64,000 bases of DNA, taken from NCBI RefSeq assembly GCF_025465995.1, contig NZ_JANLNY010000006.1:930001-994000 (forward strand), read 5' to 3'. This DNA comes from Pseudomonas sp. 5P_3.1_Bac2. GTDB lineage: Bacteria; Pseudomonadota; Gammaproteobacteria; Pseudomonadales; Pseudomonadaceae. Made by a program: the position numbers and the translations under genes. The notes under the pieces were generated by a model that was not told the DNA's origin, ran no database searches, and saw nothing but the letters and a program-made list of their open reading frames with translations. Shown one piece after another: positions 1-8,916 of the stretch (position 1 is the first letter of the stretch; the number at the start of each line of letters is the position of its first letter).

Positions 1-43
1 CGGCCTGCATCGCTGTTAACTCTCTCATGGCTCACTCGCGCGG

Positions 44-95
44 TTGACAAATCCCTGTGTTTGGCGCCTTTTATTTAGGAACGATTATCATTATA
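44..95 (+). promoter_or_regulatory. Candidate promoter with Fur box upstream of the siderophore operon
   Basis: A TTGACA hexamer lies at 44-49, with an AT-rich TTTTATTTA stretch at 69-77 as a poor, overspaced -10. A Fur-box-like sequence at 77-95 matches the 19-bp consensus GATAATGATAATCATTATC at about 13 of 19 positions, including the run GAT-T-ATCATTAT at 83-94. Its place at the likely transcription start, just before a siderophore gene, fits iron repression. The -35/-10 assignment is weak; the Fur half-site is the stronger part. A good ribosome binding site, AAGGAGG, follows at 129-135. Confidence 0.6.
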
Positions 96-141
96 TTTCA
101 AGACAAAATTTATTCGGACAATTCAGCCAAGGAGGCTTTAG

Positions 142-1320
142 ATGAGAACTGGCACGCTGCCATCGACTCCTCGTGATGCAGCACAACCTATTGATAAATA
201 TCGTAGTTTCTCGTTTACATCAGGAGATCGCGAACTCATCACCCAAGGCATACTGGAACGCCTGGACACCCCGGCTGCCGGCGGTTTCGACCCACAAAGC
301 GGCTTGCAACAACAACTTAAAATTGCCTTCGAAAACGCCCGACAAAAGGGTCATAAAAACCCCGTGGTGGTCGGCGCCATTCCCTTCGATCCCAGCCAGT
401 CTTCTGCCCTCTTCATCCCCGAACACAGTGAATGGCTCGAGCGTGCCAGCAGCACTCCTGACAGCCTGCAAGGCACCCAGCCGCCGCTAATCAGTCAGCG
501 CAATATTCCCGAAGAAAGCGGGTTTAAACGGTCGGTCAAACACGCCATCGTCAACTTCCAACACAGCGATGTGCGCAAGGCCGTGTTGTCGGTACAACGC
601 GAGTTAGAGTTCGCTCAGGATGTGGATCTGCGTTTGATGCAAAACACCCTGCGGGTACAGAACCCGCACGGTTATCACTTCTGCGTGCCGCTGGCCGACG
701 GCGCGACCTTGATTGGCGTGAGCCCGGAACTGCTGATACGCAAACGTGGCCGGCATTTTATTTCCAACCCCTTGGCCGGCTCGGCCAAACGCATGGCTGA
801 CCCGCAAGCCGATCAGCTCAGCGCGCAAAACCTCGCCAACTCGGCCAAAGACCATTACGAGCACAGCTTCGTCACTGAGGACATCGCCGCGCAATTGGCC
901 GGTTTGTGCCAAACCCTGGAAGTCCCGGCACAGCCGTCGCTGCTGAGCACCGCCGCGCTGTGGCATCTCTCGAGCAAGATCGAGGGGCAGTTGCTCGATG
1001 AGCAGACCAATGCCCTGCAACTGGCTTGCCGCCTGCACCCAACGCCAGCCGTGTGCGGCTATCCGACGGAGCTGGCGCGTCGCTTGATTCGCTTTGTCGA
1101 GCCATTTGAGCGAGGCCTGTTTAGCGGCATGGTCGGCTGGTGTGACGCCGAGGGTAATGGCGAATGGGTGGTGACCATCCGCTGTGGCTTGGTCAAGCGC
1201 AATCAAGTGCGCTTGTTTGCCGGCGCCGGCATCGTCGAGGCATCCGTTGCGGACGCCGAGTGGGCCGAGGTGCAGACCAAGCTCGGCACCATGTTGCGCG
1301 GCTGCGGCTTAAGCCAATAA
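142..1320 (+). CDS. entC: Isochorismate synthase (siderophore type)
   Basis: Converts chorismate to isochorismate, the first committed step to 2,3-dihydroxybenzoate or salicylate caps of siderophores. The 392-aa length is usual for EntC/DhbC. The chorismate-binding fold is recognisable: Lys146 in KAVLS (general base in EntC), SPELL at 194-198, PLAGS at 210-214, FVTED at 243-247, LHPTPAVCG at 298-306, and a C-terminal block FSGMVGW...[10 protein letters not shown] (328-350) carrying the Mg-binding acidic residue. ATG follows AAGGAGG by 6 nt. First gene of a four-gene same-strand operon with aryl-AMP ligase, aryl carrier and histidine decarboxylase. A Fur box lies just upstream. It could equally be called dhbC, basJ or pmsC; the sequence alone does not say which final siderophore is made. 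Confidence 0.93.
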   Translation: MRTGTLPSTPRDAAQPIDKYRSFSFTSGDRELITQGILERLDTPAAGGFDPQSGLQQQLKIAFENARQKGHKNPVVVGAIPFDPSQSSALFIPEHSEWLERASSTPDSLQGTQPPLISQRNIPEESGFKRSVKHAIVNFQHSDVRKAVLSVQRELEFAQDVDLRLMQNTLRVQNPHGYHFCVPLADGATLIGVSPELLIRKRGRHFISNPLAGSAKRMADPQADQLSAQNLANSAKDHYEHSFVTEDIAAQLAGLCQTLEVPAQPSLLSTAALWHLSSKIEGQLLDEQTNALQLACRLHPTPAVCGYPTELARRLIRFVEPFERGLFSGMVGWCDAEGNGEWVVTIRCGLVKRNQVRLFAGAGIVEASVADAEWAEVQTKLGTMLRGCGLSQ

Positions 1321-1355
1321 GCCCTTCTGACATTCACCCTTTTGAAGTGACGGCA

Positions 1356-2981
1356 ATGACTATCGAATTTACTCCCTGGCCGGCCACCCGCGCCGAGCTG
1401 TACCGTCAGCGCGGTTACTGGCTTGCGCAACCGCTGACGCAGATCCTCCAGCAAAACGCTCAGCCGGATGACATCGCCATCCTCTGTGGTGAGCGCCAAT
1501 TCAGCTACGCCGAGCTCGATCAACGTTCCACTAACCTGGCCGCACGCTTAGCCGAAAGCGGCCTCGGCCATGGCGACAGCGCCCTGGTGCAACTGCCTAA
1601 TAGCGCCGAATTTTATCTGGTCCTGTTTGCCTTGCTTAAGTGCGGCGTGGTGCCGGTACTGGCGCTGTACAACCACCGGCAGATGGAGCTGCGCAGCTAT
1701 GCCGAGCAGATCAAACCCAGGCTGTTGATCGGCTGCCGCGAGCATGAAGTGTTCCGCGACGACGCCTTTATCCACGCCCTGAGTGAGCAAGGCATTCGCC
1801 CACCGCTGAAGCTGTTTTTGCATGACCGCGATTCTGCTTGCGACCTGACCCGCTGGCTGAACGAGCCCCCCAGCACGCTGTGCCCATACGCCCCTACTCC
1901 GGCGGACCAAGTGGCACTGTTTCAGCTGTCCGGCGGCAGCACCGGCACGCCGAAACTGATCCCGCGCACCCACGATGACTACCTCTACAACGTGCGCGCC
2001 TGTGCCGAGATTTGCGGCCTGTCGCGACGTACCCGCTTTCTTTGCGCGCTACCTGCCGGGCATAACTTCCCGCTCAGTTCCTCCGGCGCCTTAGGCGTGT
2101 TTTATGCCGGCGGCAGCGTGGTGATGGCGAGCAGTCCCGAGCCCAGCAGTTGCTTTGCCCTGATTGCGCGGCACCAGATTAATACCGCCGCCTTGGTGCC
2201 CAGTGCCGTGGCCTTGTGGCTGCAAGCGGCGCCCAGCCATGCCGAGCAAATTGCCTCTCTTGAACTGCTGCAAGTCGGCGGCGCCAGCTTTGCCGAAGCG
2301 TTGGCGCGGCAAGTTCCGAGCGTCTTGGGCTGCCAGCTGCAGCAGGTGTTTGGCATGGCCGAAGGGTTGATCAACTACACCCGTTTGGACGATCCCCAGG
2401 AGTTGGTGTTTACCAGTCAGGGCCGGCCGATTTGTCCGGACGATGAAATCAAAATCGTCGATGAACAGGGCCAGCCCGTGGCTGCGGGTCAGCCGGGGAT
2501 CTTAGCGACCCGTGGCCCCTACACCTTTTGCGGCTATTACCTGAGCCCTAAACACAACGCCCAGGCCTTTGATAACGAGGGCTTTTACTACTCCGGCGAT
2601 ATCGTTCAGCAGTTGCCAGACGGCTATTTGCAGGTGGTCGGCCGGGTGAAGGATCAGATCAACCGGGGCGGCGAGAAGATCGCCTCGGAGGAGATCGAAA
2701 ACCTCCTGCTTGGCCACGCCGATATCACCCACGCCGCATTGGTCGCCCTGCCCGATACGTTGCTTGGGGAAAAAAGCTGCGCCTTTATCGTCAGCCGCAA
2801 TCCTGCCCTCAAGGCCGTGGCGCTACGGCGTTACCTGATGGCGCAAGGCATTGCTGAATACAAGCTGCCGGATCGGGTGCGCCTGCTCGAACAGATGCCT
2901 CTCACCGCCGTCGGCAAGATCGACAAGAAACAATTGCGCGAACAGCTCAACCAAGAGCTGGATGCCGCCGCACAAGGATAA
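1356..2981 (+). CDS. entE: (2,3-Dihydroxybenzoyl)adenylate synthase / aryl-AMP ligase
   Basis: Stand-alone adenylation enzyme (541 aa) of the DhbE/EntE/YbtE family. It activates an aryl acid with ATP and loads it on the carrier protein encoded next. Visible are the phosphate loop LSGGSTGTPK near residue 190, the aryl-pocket stretch HNFPLSSSG, VFGMAEG, GRVKDQINRGGEKI, and a C-terminal GKIDKK lysine. Known family logic: DHB-specific enzymes carry Ser at the DhbE-240 position, salicylate-specific ones Cys. Here the aligned residue is Ser (HNFPLSS), which favours 2,3-DHB, while the DhbE Val337 position is Ile (EGLINYTR), so specificity is inferred only. Start chosen at the ATG that begins MTIEFTPW; an upstream in-frame extension overlaps entC and has no SD. 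Confidence 0.92.
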   Translation: MTIEFTPWPATRAELYRQRGYWLAQPLTQILQQNAQPDDIAILCGERQFSYAELDQRSTNLAARLAESGLGHGDSALVQLPNSAEFYLVLFALLKCGVVPVLALYNHRQMELRSYAEQIKPRLLIGCREHEVFRDDAFIHALSEQGIRPPLKLFLHDRDSACDLTRWLNEPPSTLCPYAPTPADQVALFQLSGGSTGTPKLIPRTHDDYLYNVRACAEICGLSRRTRFLCALPAGHNFPLSSSGALGVFYAGGSVVMASSPEPSSCFALIARHQINTAALVPSAVALWLQAAPSHAEQIASLELLQVGGASFAEALARQVPSVLGCQLQQVFGMAEGLINYTRLDDPQELVFTSQGRPICPDDEIKIVDEQGQPVAAGQPGILATRGPYTFCGYYLSPKHNAQAFDNEGFYYSGDIVQQLPDGYLQVVGRVKDQINRGGEKIASEEIENLLLGHADITHAALVALPDTLLGEKSCAFIVSRNPALKAVALRRYLMAQGIAEYKLPDRVRLLEQMPLTAVGKIDKKQLREQLNQELDAAAQG

Positions 2982-2988
2982 CTGCCCC

Positions 2989-3804
2989 ATGTCGCAAGCC
3001 ATTGATTACCCCCTGCCAGGCCGCGCCGAGCTGCCGCCAAACCTGCGCAGCAGCCAGCTGGATGCCAGCCGCGCATTATTGTTGATCCACAATATGCAAG
3101 AGGACTTACTCAGCCATTACGCTGCCGATGGCGCCCTGTTGCATGGCGTTTTGCACAACCTGGAGGGGCTGCGGCAATGGGCCGAGCAGCATCAGGTGCC
3201 GGTGCTGTATACCCGCCAGATTGATACGGGCGAAGCCGTACCCTCGCCCCTACTCAGCCAACTGCAGCCCAGCGACAGCGGCCAAGTGCTGAATAAGTCC
3301 AGCCTCAGCAGCCTGGCGGACGGCCAAGTGCTGGCCAAGCTCAACGCCGCCAACCGCGATCAACTGCTGTTAGCCGGTGCTGATGCGTACGGCGCAGGGC
3401 TGGCCACGGCCCTCGCTGGCGTTGATCAGCAACTTGAGCTGTTCGTCGTGGCCGATGCGCTGCTGGCGGACAGTCGTGAACAGCATCAACTGGCGCTTAA
3501 CTACCTGAGTCAGCGCTGCGCCCAGCTACTGCTCAGCAGCCAGCTCGACGCGACTGCCAATGACCAAGCGCAGCAAGCCCTGTGCACCTGGCTCGGGGAA
3601 CGGGTGCTGCAACTGATCGAGGATGAAGATCAGCTTGATCCGCAGGAGAACCTGATTTTCTACGGCCTTGATTCGCTACAGGTCATGAAAATCGCTGCGG
3701 AGCTGAAAGAGCGTGGCGTGCTCATCAGTTTTGATGAGTTGGCTCGCACGCCAACGTTAGCCCATTGGTATGGCCTGATCGGCCAGCGCTTAAGCGCCAG
3801 CTAA
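2989..3804 (+). CDS. Isochorismatase-like/aryl carrier protein with degenerate isochorismatase domain
   Basis: Two-domain protein (271 aa) of EntB/DhbB/VibB type. The C-terminal aryl carrier domain (about 200-271) is intact, with the phosphopantetheine Ser229 in YGLDSLQ. The N-terminal isochorismatase half (about 20-190) is worn: the catalytic Asp of IHDMQ is Asn35 (IHNMQED), the segment between the YT.Q strand and the catalytic Lys is about 20 residues shorter than in EntB, Lys103 is kept but the following WRYSAF is SSLSSL, and the GVYAHIGC loop is GADAYGAG. I infer it mainly serves as an aryl carrier and may not cleave isochorismate. It lies 7 bp after the ligase gene, with AAGGATAA as SD. 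Similar loss could exist in other histamine-siderophore clusters. Confidence 0.85.
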   Translation: MSQAIDYPLPGRAELPPNLRSSQLDASRALLLIHNMQEDLLSHYAADGALLHGVLHNLEGLRQWAEQHQVPVLYTRQIDTGEAVPSPLLSQLQPSDSGQVLNKSSLSSLADGQVLAKLNAANRDQLLLAGADAYGAGLATALAGVDQQLELFVVADALLADSREQHQLALNYLSQRCAQLLLSSQLDATANDQAQQALCTWLGERVLQLIEDEDQLDPQENLIFYGLDSLQVMKIAAELKERGVLISFDELARTPTLAHWYGLIGQRLSAS

Positions 3805-3809
3805 GAGCC

Positions 3810-3838
3810 GCCGCGGGGCAAGCACCAGGCCCCGCGGC
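3810..3838 (+). repeat. GC-rich intercistronic stem-loop
   Basis: Perfect 10-bp inverted repeat, GCCGCGGGGC at 3810-3819 and GCCCCGCGGC at 3829-3838, with a 9-nt loop. It sits in the 99-bp gap between the carrier-protein gene and the histidine decarboxylase gene. No U-run follows, so it is more likely an mRNA-stability or attenuating hairpin than a full terminator. Confidence 0.6.
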
Positions 3839-3903
3839 AGGCGTTTAAACCTCAGGAATTTATTGGCCGCGCCTGCGCGCCACGATTTAACAGGGAGTGT
3901 CTC

Positions 3904-5118
3904 ATGCAGCTGTCCAGCGCCGATCAAGGCAAACTCGAAGACTTTTGGCAGCACTGTTTGACCCATCAATATTTCAATGTGGGCTACCCTGAAGCGGCGG
4001 ATTTCGACTACCGACCGCTGCACCGCTTTATGCATTTTTCGCTGAACAACTGCGGCGATTGGGATGCCCCGAGCAACTACATCCTCAATTCCTTTAGTTT
4101 TGAAAAGGAAGTGATGGCCTACTTCGCCGAGCTGTTTGAAATCCCCTTGCAGGACAGCTGGGGCTATGTCACCAACGGCGGCACCGAGGGCAATATGTTT
4201 GCCTGCTACCTGGCCCGGGAGCTGTTCCCCGATGGCGTGCTGTATTACTCGCGGGATACTCACTACTCAGTGGCGAAAATCGTCAAACTGCTGCGCATGC
4301 CGGCCCGTGCCGTGGCCACCCTGAGCAATGGCGAGATCGACCACAACGACCTGATCAGCAAGATCGCCATCGATGACTGCGCCAATCCGCTGATCTTTGC
4401 CAATATCGGCACCACCATGCATGGGGCCACCGACAATATCAGCCTGATCCAGCAACGCTTGGCGGATCTTGGCATCGCCCGCAACGACTACTACCTGCAT
4501 GCCGACGCCGCCCTAAGCGGCATGATCCTGCCCTTTGTCGAAGCTCCCCAACCCTATAACTTTGCCCATGGCATCGACTCCATCAGCGTGTCGGGGCACA
4601 AGATGATCGGCTCGCCAATCCCCTGCGGCATCGTCCTAGCCAAGCGTCATCATGTCGAGCGCATCTCGGTGGATATCGACTACATCAGCGCTCAGGACAA
4701 AACCATCAGCGGCTCGCGCAATGGTCATACACCGTTGATTATGTGGGCCGCGCTGCGCAGTCACAGCCACGAGCAATGGCGGCAGCGCACCTTGCGCTGT
4801 TTGGAGCTGGCGCAATATGCGGTGGAACGGTTTAAGGCCGCTGGGGTTGCAGCCTGGCGTAACCACAACTCGATCACGGTGATTTTCCCCCGCCCCTCAG
4901 AGCACCTGTGCAAACAACACGGTCTCGCCACCTCAGGCGCCTGCGCACACCTGATCGCCACGCCCCATCATCGCGATCACAGCCGCATCAGTCGCTTGAT
5001 CGATGACATTACGGCTGATCTCAAACTCAATAGCAGGCGCAACGCGCCGGCGAACCAGCCCTGTGCCGTGCATACCCTGCCAAGCGTTGCACGGCCACGC
5101 TCCATGGCCGCGGACTGA
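3904..5118 (+). CDS. hdc: Pyridoxal-phosphate histidine decarboxylase (siderophore type)
   Basis: Decarboxylates histidine to histamine, a building block of acinetobactin, anguibactin and pseudomonine. 404 aa, slightly longer than the usual 380-390. Group II PLP decarboxylase features: [10 protein letters not shown] (88-97), His120 in SRDTHYS stacking on [11 protein letters not shown] (199-206), and the Schiff-base Lys233 in SVSGHKMIG, matching Lys232 of the Morganella enzyme. About 20 C-terminal residues beyond the family norm look unconserved. SD CAGGGAG precedes the ATG. Its place after aryl-activation genes argues for a siderophore role rather than acid resistance. Substrate histidine is inferred from strong family resemblance, not from a diagnostic single residue. 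Confidence 0.9.
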   Translation: MQLSSADQGKLEDFWQHCLTHQYFNVGYPEAADFDYRPLHRFMHFSLNNCGDWDAPSNYILNSFSFEKEVMAYFAELFEIPLQDSWGYVTNGGTEGNMFACYLARELFPDGVLYYSRDTHYSVAKIVKLLRMPARAVATLSNGEIDHNDLISKIAIDDCANPLIFANIGTTMHGATDNISLIQQRLADLGIARNDYYLHADAALSGMILPFVEAPQPYNFAHGIDSISVSGHKMIGSPIPCGIVLAKRHHVERISVDIDYISAQDKTISGSRNGHTPLIMWAALRSHSHEQWRQRTLRCLELAQYAVERFKAAGVAAWRNHNSITVIFPRPSEHLCKQHGLATSGACAHLIATPHHRDHSRISRLIDDITADLKLNSRRNAPANQPCAVHTLPSVARPRSMAAD

Positions 5119-5151
5119 TACGCAGCTACATGCCCTTGCAGCCCGGCAACA

Positions 5152-5178
5152 GGCCACTTCTATGGCGGGTTAGTGGCC
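5152..5178. terminator. Weak stem-loop between convergent genes
   Basis: Inverted repeat GGCCACT (5152-5158) and AGTGGCC (5172-5178) with a 13-nt loop, lying between the 3' ends of the histidine decarboxylase gene and the Cache gene on the other strand. No T-run on either side, so terminator function is only suggested by position. Confidence 0.3.
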
Positions 5179-5198
5179 TCGACGCTACATCATGCTGC

Positions 5199-5948
5199 TC
5201 ACGCAGCCGCGCGCAGTCCGGGCAAGTGCACCAGCGACCAACCGGCGTCGGGCGCGCCCAACGGCCGGCGCTCAGCGAGTTCAGGGGCTAACTGCAACAG
5301 GCTCTGAGCCAGGTCGCCAATCATCCAGTTCGGGGTATTGGACGCGATGACGCGGCCATCAGCGGCTAGCAACAGCGCTTCGTTCTCCAAGCGCATCAGG
5401 CTTTGGATCAGCAGACGCTCGACGTTGTGCAATGACAGATCCAGGCCCGCCACGCCAATAAAACGCCCTTGCACGTACATCGGCACGGTGAAGGTCAGCA
5501 CATACATATTGGTGCCGTAGAGGTCGATGTAGGGACCTTCCACCACGCTTTTGCCTAAGTCACGCGGGCGGCTGTACCAGAGCATTTCGGTGTAGTCGTA
5601 AAAGTTTTCCCGGTTGCGGTCGAAGTTGGGTCGCAGCGGCAGGGTCTTACCGCCGTCCACAAGGTGCCACCACTCCAGATGCATCTTGCGGTCGCCCAAA
5701 CATCCGGGTTCGACCACCACCCCGCCGCCACAGCCAAAGGTGCCGCAAGCTTGGAGCATCTGTTCGATAGCGGGTCGTAACAGGGCCAAATCGCGGGCAT
5801 CCGGTTGACGGCCCTCGGCGATAACTCGCTCCCAGAGTTGCAGATTTTCCTCTACTAGGTGCCGAACCTGGCTGAAGATAGCTCCTAAGGTGCTATCGAG
5901 CTGCGCCACGCAGATCGATAGAGGGTCATTGTCGCTCTGGGCAAACAT
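5199..5948 (-). CDS. Stand-alone Cache/PDC-domain protein, no membrane anchor seen
   Basis: 249-aa protein with one PAS-like Cache (PDC) sensor fold. Recognisable are the mid-region WYSRPRDLGKSVVEGPYIDL, then TNMYVLTFTVPMY and the typical C-terminal GRFIGVAGLDLSL strand around residues 170-190. I see no signal peptide, no hydrophobic helix and no output domain, so it should be cytosolic, unlike most Cache sensors, which are extracytoplasmic. SD GAGGTAA lies 6 nt before the ATG. It is followed upstream on the same strand by an FCD-type GntR regulator (226-bp gap) and faces an N-demethylase operon, so it may sense the same amine or a pathway intermediate and act with the regulator. That role is inference. 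Confidence 0.75.
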   Translation of the reverse strand: MFAQSDNDPLSICVAQLDSTLGAIFSQVRHLVEENLQLWERVIAEGRQPDARDLALLRPAIEQMLQACGTFGCGGGVVVEPGCLGDRKMHLEWWHLVDGGKTLPLRPNFDRNRENFYDYTEMLWYSRPRDLGKSVVEGPYIDLYGTNMYVLTFTVPMYVQGRFIGVAGLDLSLHNVERLLIQSLMRLENEALLLAADGRVIASNTPNWMIGDLAQSLLQLAPELAERRPLGAPDAGWSLVHLPGLRAAA

Positions 5949-6174
5949 GGCATTACCTCACGCAGGTTTTTTACTTTTTTTTATGTGTTGCAACCAAGGG
6001 CAGATCGCTTGGGTTCGGGCGCGGGACTGGGTATGTCGAGCGAACACTGCTCGCCCGCTCATACAAATCTCACGCACGTTGGTACTGAGCTCGCATGCTG
6101 GTAGATACATCGTACAGCTGCACATAATTTGCACGCTTGTACAGAATCTAAAGCCTTGCGGCGCTCGTGGAAAC

Positions 6175-7005
6175 TCAACTTTGGTCTTTTGTAATACTCC
6201 CCCGCTCAACCATCAGCTCACCGGGCACTTCAGTGGCGGGCGACAGAGCGGCGCCTGCTGGCTGCGCAGTGCTCGCCAATAACTCCAGGCGCAACCCGAT
6301 CAGGCGCTTGATCCCGCGGCTCACATGGGCCTCTGCCAGTGCGCCGGCCAACACGCCATCGCCGCCGACCAGCGCTTGCAAAATAGCCCGATGTTCTTGC
6401 TCCACGACGCCGACATCGCCGCCCACGGCCTCCAGCCAGAGCATTTCGCCGACCTCCGATTGCAAGCGCATCTCGGCATGGGTCAGGCGCAATGACTGCG
6501 CGGCAGCAGCTACCTCAATATGAAAACGGGCGTCGGCGCGGTGCCGGGCCAAGCGCGTACTGGCTTGGCTCAGGGCATCTATATGTTGGGCGATGCGCGC
6601 CTGTTGCTCGGGCGAGCTGCGCTTAGCCGCCAGCCGCGCGGCCGTGCCGGAAATAGCGATGTGCTCATCGCCCAAGTCACGCAAATCCGGCCCGCTCATC
6701 TCGCACAAACGCCGTAATAGCAGTGCCTCTGGCACTTCCACCGGCGCGCAGACAAAGCTGCCGCCGTTGCGCCCGCGCCGTGTCTCGATCAGCCCGCGTT
6801 GGCGCAACACCACCAGGGCCTCGCGCAAGGTCACGGTGGCGACGCCCAGTTGCAGCGCCAACTCACTCTCGCTAGGCAGTTGCTGACCTTCGGTAAAGAT
6901 GCCCAGGTCAATGGCTTCCATGAGCCGACGTGCCACCTCATCGGTACGACCTTCCTGGCGTAACCGAATAAAGGCTGTGCTACGCGCAGTATTCAAGGAA
7001 CTCAT
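6175..7005 (-). CDS. GntR-family (FadR/FCD) transcriptional regulator
   Basis: 276-aa one-component regulator. N-terminal winged helix-turn-helix (about 18-85) includes EGQQLPSESELALQLGVATV and the wing GLIETRRGRNGG. The C-terminal all-helical FCD ligand domain (about 105-250) has the spaced His residues (RFHIEV, EHRAIL, AHVSRG) that usually bind a metal next to the effector. SD GGAG lies 6 nt before the ATG. It diverges from the aldehyde dehydrogenase/N-demethylase operon across 360 bp, so it probably controls that operon. Such regulators normally repress until an organic acid or amino-acid effector binds. The real effector is not visible. Confidence 0.9.
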   Translation of the reverse strand: MSSLNTARSTAFIRLRQEGRTDEVARRLMEAIDLGIFTEGQQLPSESELALQLGVATVTLREALVVLRQRGLIETRRGRNGGSFVCAPVEVPEALLLRRLCEMSGPDLRDLGDEHIAISGTAARLAAKRSSPEQQARIAQHIDALSQASTRLARHRADARFHIEVAAAAQSLRLTHAEMRLQSEVGEMLWLEAVGGDVGVVEQEHRAILQALVGGDGVLAGALAEAHVSRGIKRLIGLRLELLASTAQPAGAALSPATEVPGELMVERGSITKDQS

Positions 7006-7365
7006 GAGTACTCCAGATTGAAGGTAAAAAATTCAGCAGCCGCGACACAAACTGGCCATCCATTCAAGCCAGTCCACTCGCGGGTGTTCCGCACAGGATG
7101 AAGCCCCCTGCACAGGCCGGCGCAGTGGCGCTGCTAAACGTACATTTCCACATCTTATAGCGATCACTTGCCGGGGGGTACCGCTTATGCGTGGGCTCAC
7201 GTCTTCATTCCCTTCATCAATATCGTGCACAAGGCCCTGTAGTTGTCATCTAACATTAAGATATGTTTTTATATGTTTAAGCCCGAGATGGCAAGCGCCT
7301 AGTCCTAGGCCACCCCGTTCACTTGCCATCTGTTCCACTTAATAAGACCGACTAAGGGATATGCC
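7006..7365. promoter_or_regulatory. Divergent regulatory region with repeated ATATGT motifs
   Basis: 360 bp between the GntR gene and the aldehyde dehydrogenase gene, with no convincing ORF. AT-rich part 7250-7280 holds two direct ATATGT copies (7261-7266 and 7271-7276). A near-palindrome GCCTAG-TC-CTAGGC lies further down, just past 7297. The same ATATGT word recurs as a palindrome before the DmmA-like gene (8917-8934), which makes it a candidate operator for the GntR protein. SD for the downstream gene is AAGGGAT. Confidence 0.45.
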
Positions 7366-8790
7366 ATGCAAACCAAACTTCTGATCAACGGCCAACTGAT
7401 TGATGGCGCAGGCAGTCCTTATGCCGTCTACAACCCGTCTCTGGGTACGGTGCTGGTGAACATTGCCGAAGCCAGCAGCGCGCAGGTCGATGCCGCTGTT
7501 GAAGCTGCGGATCAAGCCTTTGCCGCCTGGTCGCAAACCCCGCCCAAGGATCGCGCCAACCTGCTGCTGAAACTGGCCGAGCGCATCGAAGCTGAGGCCG
7601 AAACCCTCGCGCGGCTGGAGTCGCAAAACTGCGGCAAGCCCTACTTGGCGGCACTTAACGACGAGATTCCGGCCATCGCGGATGTGTTCCGCTACTTCGC
7701 CGGTGCCAGCCGTTGCATGAGCGGTAGCGCCGGTGGTGAATACCTGCCTGGCCACACTTCGATGATTCGTCGCGACCCGCTGGGCGTGGTTGCCTCGATC
7801 GCGCCGTGGAACTACCCACTGATGATGGTCGCGTGGAAACTGGCACCGGCCCTGGCTGCCGGCAACTGCGTGGTGCTCAAGCCGTCGGAGCAGACGCCGC
7901 TCAGCGCCCTGAAACTGGCCGAGTTCATCGCCGAGCTGTTCCCCGCGGGCGTGGTTAACATCCTCTTCGGGCGCGGTCCGAACGTCGGTGAGCCACTGGT
8001 GACCCATCCCAAAGTGCGCATGGTGTCGCTGACCGGCTCGGTCGCCACCGGCAGCCGGATCATCAGCAGCACAGCCAGCAGCGTCAAGCGCACCCACATG
8101 GAGCTGGGGGGTAAGGCTCCCGTGCTGATCTTCGACGACGCCGACATCGACGCCGCCGTGGAAGGCATCCGTGCTTTTGCTTTCTACAATGCCGGTCAAG
8201 ACTGCACCGCCGCCTGCCGCCTGTACGTGCAGCAAGGGGTGTACGAGCGTTTCGTGGAACAACTCGGTGCCGCCGTCGCCACCATTCGCTATGGCCTGCA
8301 GGACGATCCGGAGACTGAGCTGGGCCCGCTGATCACCCGCGAACACCTGGAACGCGTCGAAGGTTTTGTTGAACGCGCCAAGGCCCAGCCGCACATTCGT
8401 GTCATCACTGGCGGCAAACGCGTCGAGGGGCCTGGCTTCTTCTTCGAGCCTACGGTGCTGGCCGACGCACGCCAGGACGACGAAATCGTCCAGCGCGAAG
8501 TCTTTGGCCCGGTGCTGAGCATCACCCCCTTCACCGACGAAGCCCAAGCCCTGGCCTTCGCCAATGACTCGGACTACGGCCTGGCCTCGTCGGTCTGGAC
8601 CGCTGATGTCGGCCGCGCGAACCGCCTTGCCGCCCGCCTGCAATACGGCTGCACCTGGGTCAACACGCACTTCATGCTGGTTAGCGAAATGCCCCACGGC
8701 GGCATGAAGCACTCGGGCTACGGCAAAGACATGTCGATGTACGGCCTGGAAGACTACACCTGCGTACGTCACGTCATGTTCAAGCATTAA
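7366..8790 (+). CDS. Aldehyde dehydrogenase, aminobutyraldehyde dehydrogenase (PatD) type
   Basis: 474-aa NAD-dependent aldehyde dehydrogenase, the same length as E. coli PatD. Landmarks: PWNYPLMM (substrate/NAD entry), [14 protein letters not shown], general-base Glu246 in MELGGK, catalytic Cys280 in [11 protein letters not shown], and EVFGPVLS near residue 380. The [11 protein letters not shown] signature resembles the gamma-aminobutyraldehyde/betaine-aldehyde group. First gene of the catabolic operon; 243 bp before the N-demethylase genes. Reasonable job: oxidise the aldehyde left after oxidative N-dealkylation of an amine, giving an amino acid or carboxylate. The exact aldehyde cannot be read from sequence; formaldehyde is less likely for this subgroup. 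Confidence 0.88.
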   Translation: MQTKLLINGQLIDGAGSPYAVYNPSLGTVLVNIAEASSAQVDAAVEAADQAFAAWSQTPPKDRANLLLKLAERIEAEAETLARLESQNCGKPYLAALNDEIPAIADVFRYFAGASRCMSGSAGGEYLPGHTSMIRRDPLGVVASIAPWNYPLMMVAWKLAPALAAGNCVVLKPSEQTPLSALKLAEFIAELFPAGVVNILFGRGPNVGEPLVTHPKVRMVSLTGSVATGSRIISSTASSVKRTHMELGGKAPVLIFDDADIDAAVEGIRAFAFYNAGQDCTAACRLYVQQGVYERFVEQLGAAVATIRYGLQDDPETELGPLITREHLERVEGFVERAKAQPHIRVITGGKRVEGPGFFFEPTVLADARQDDEIVQREVFGPVLSITPFTDEAQALAFANDSDYGLASSVWTADVGRANRLAARLQYGCTWVNTHFMLVSEMPHGGMKHSGYGKDMSMYGLEDYTCVRHVMFKH

Positions 8791-8916
8791 CAGCGCCAAA
8801 AGCGCCCACTGATAGTCCGCATTGCACCCTGGTGGTGCTCTGCGGGCAGCCTTAAGCCCGTGATCCGGGCCTATCGCTACAGCGCAATGCAGGCCAAGGC
8901 AGGCCAATACTGAAAT

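Noticed and set aside
7339..8907. 522-codon open frame on the minus strand opposite the aldehyde dehydrogenase gene
   Set aside because: Mirror of a well-supported dehydrogenase gene; the translation is His/Gly/Ala-rich with no domain.
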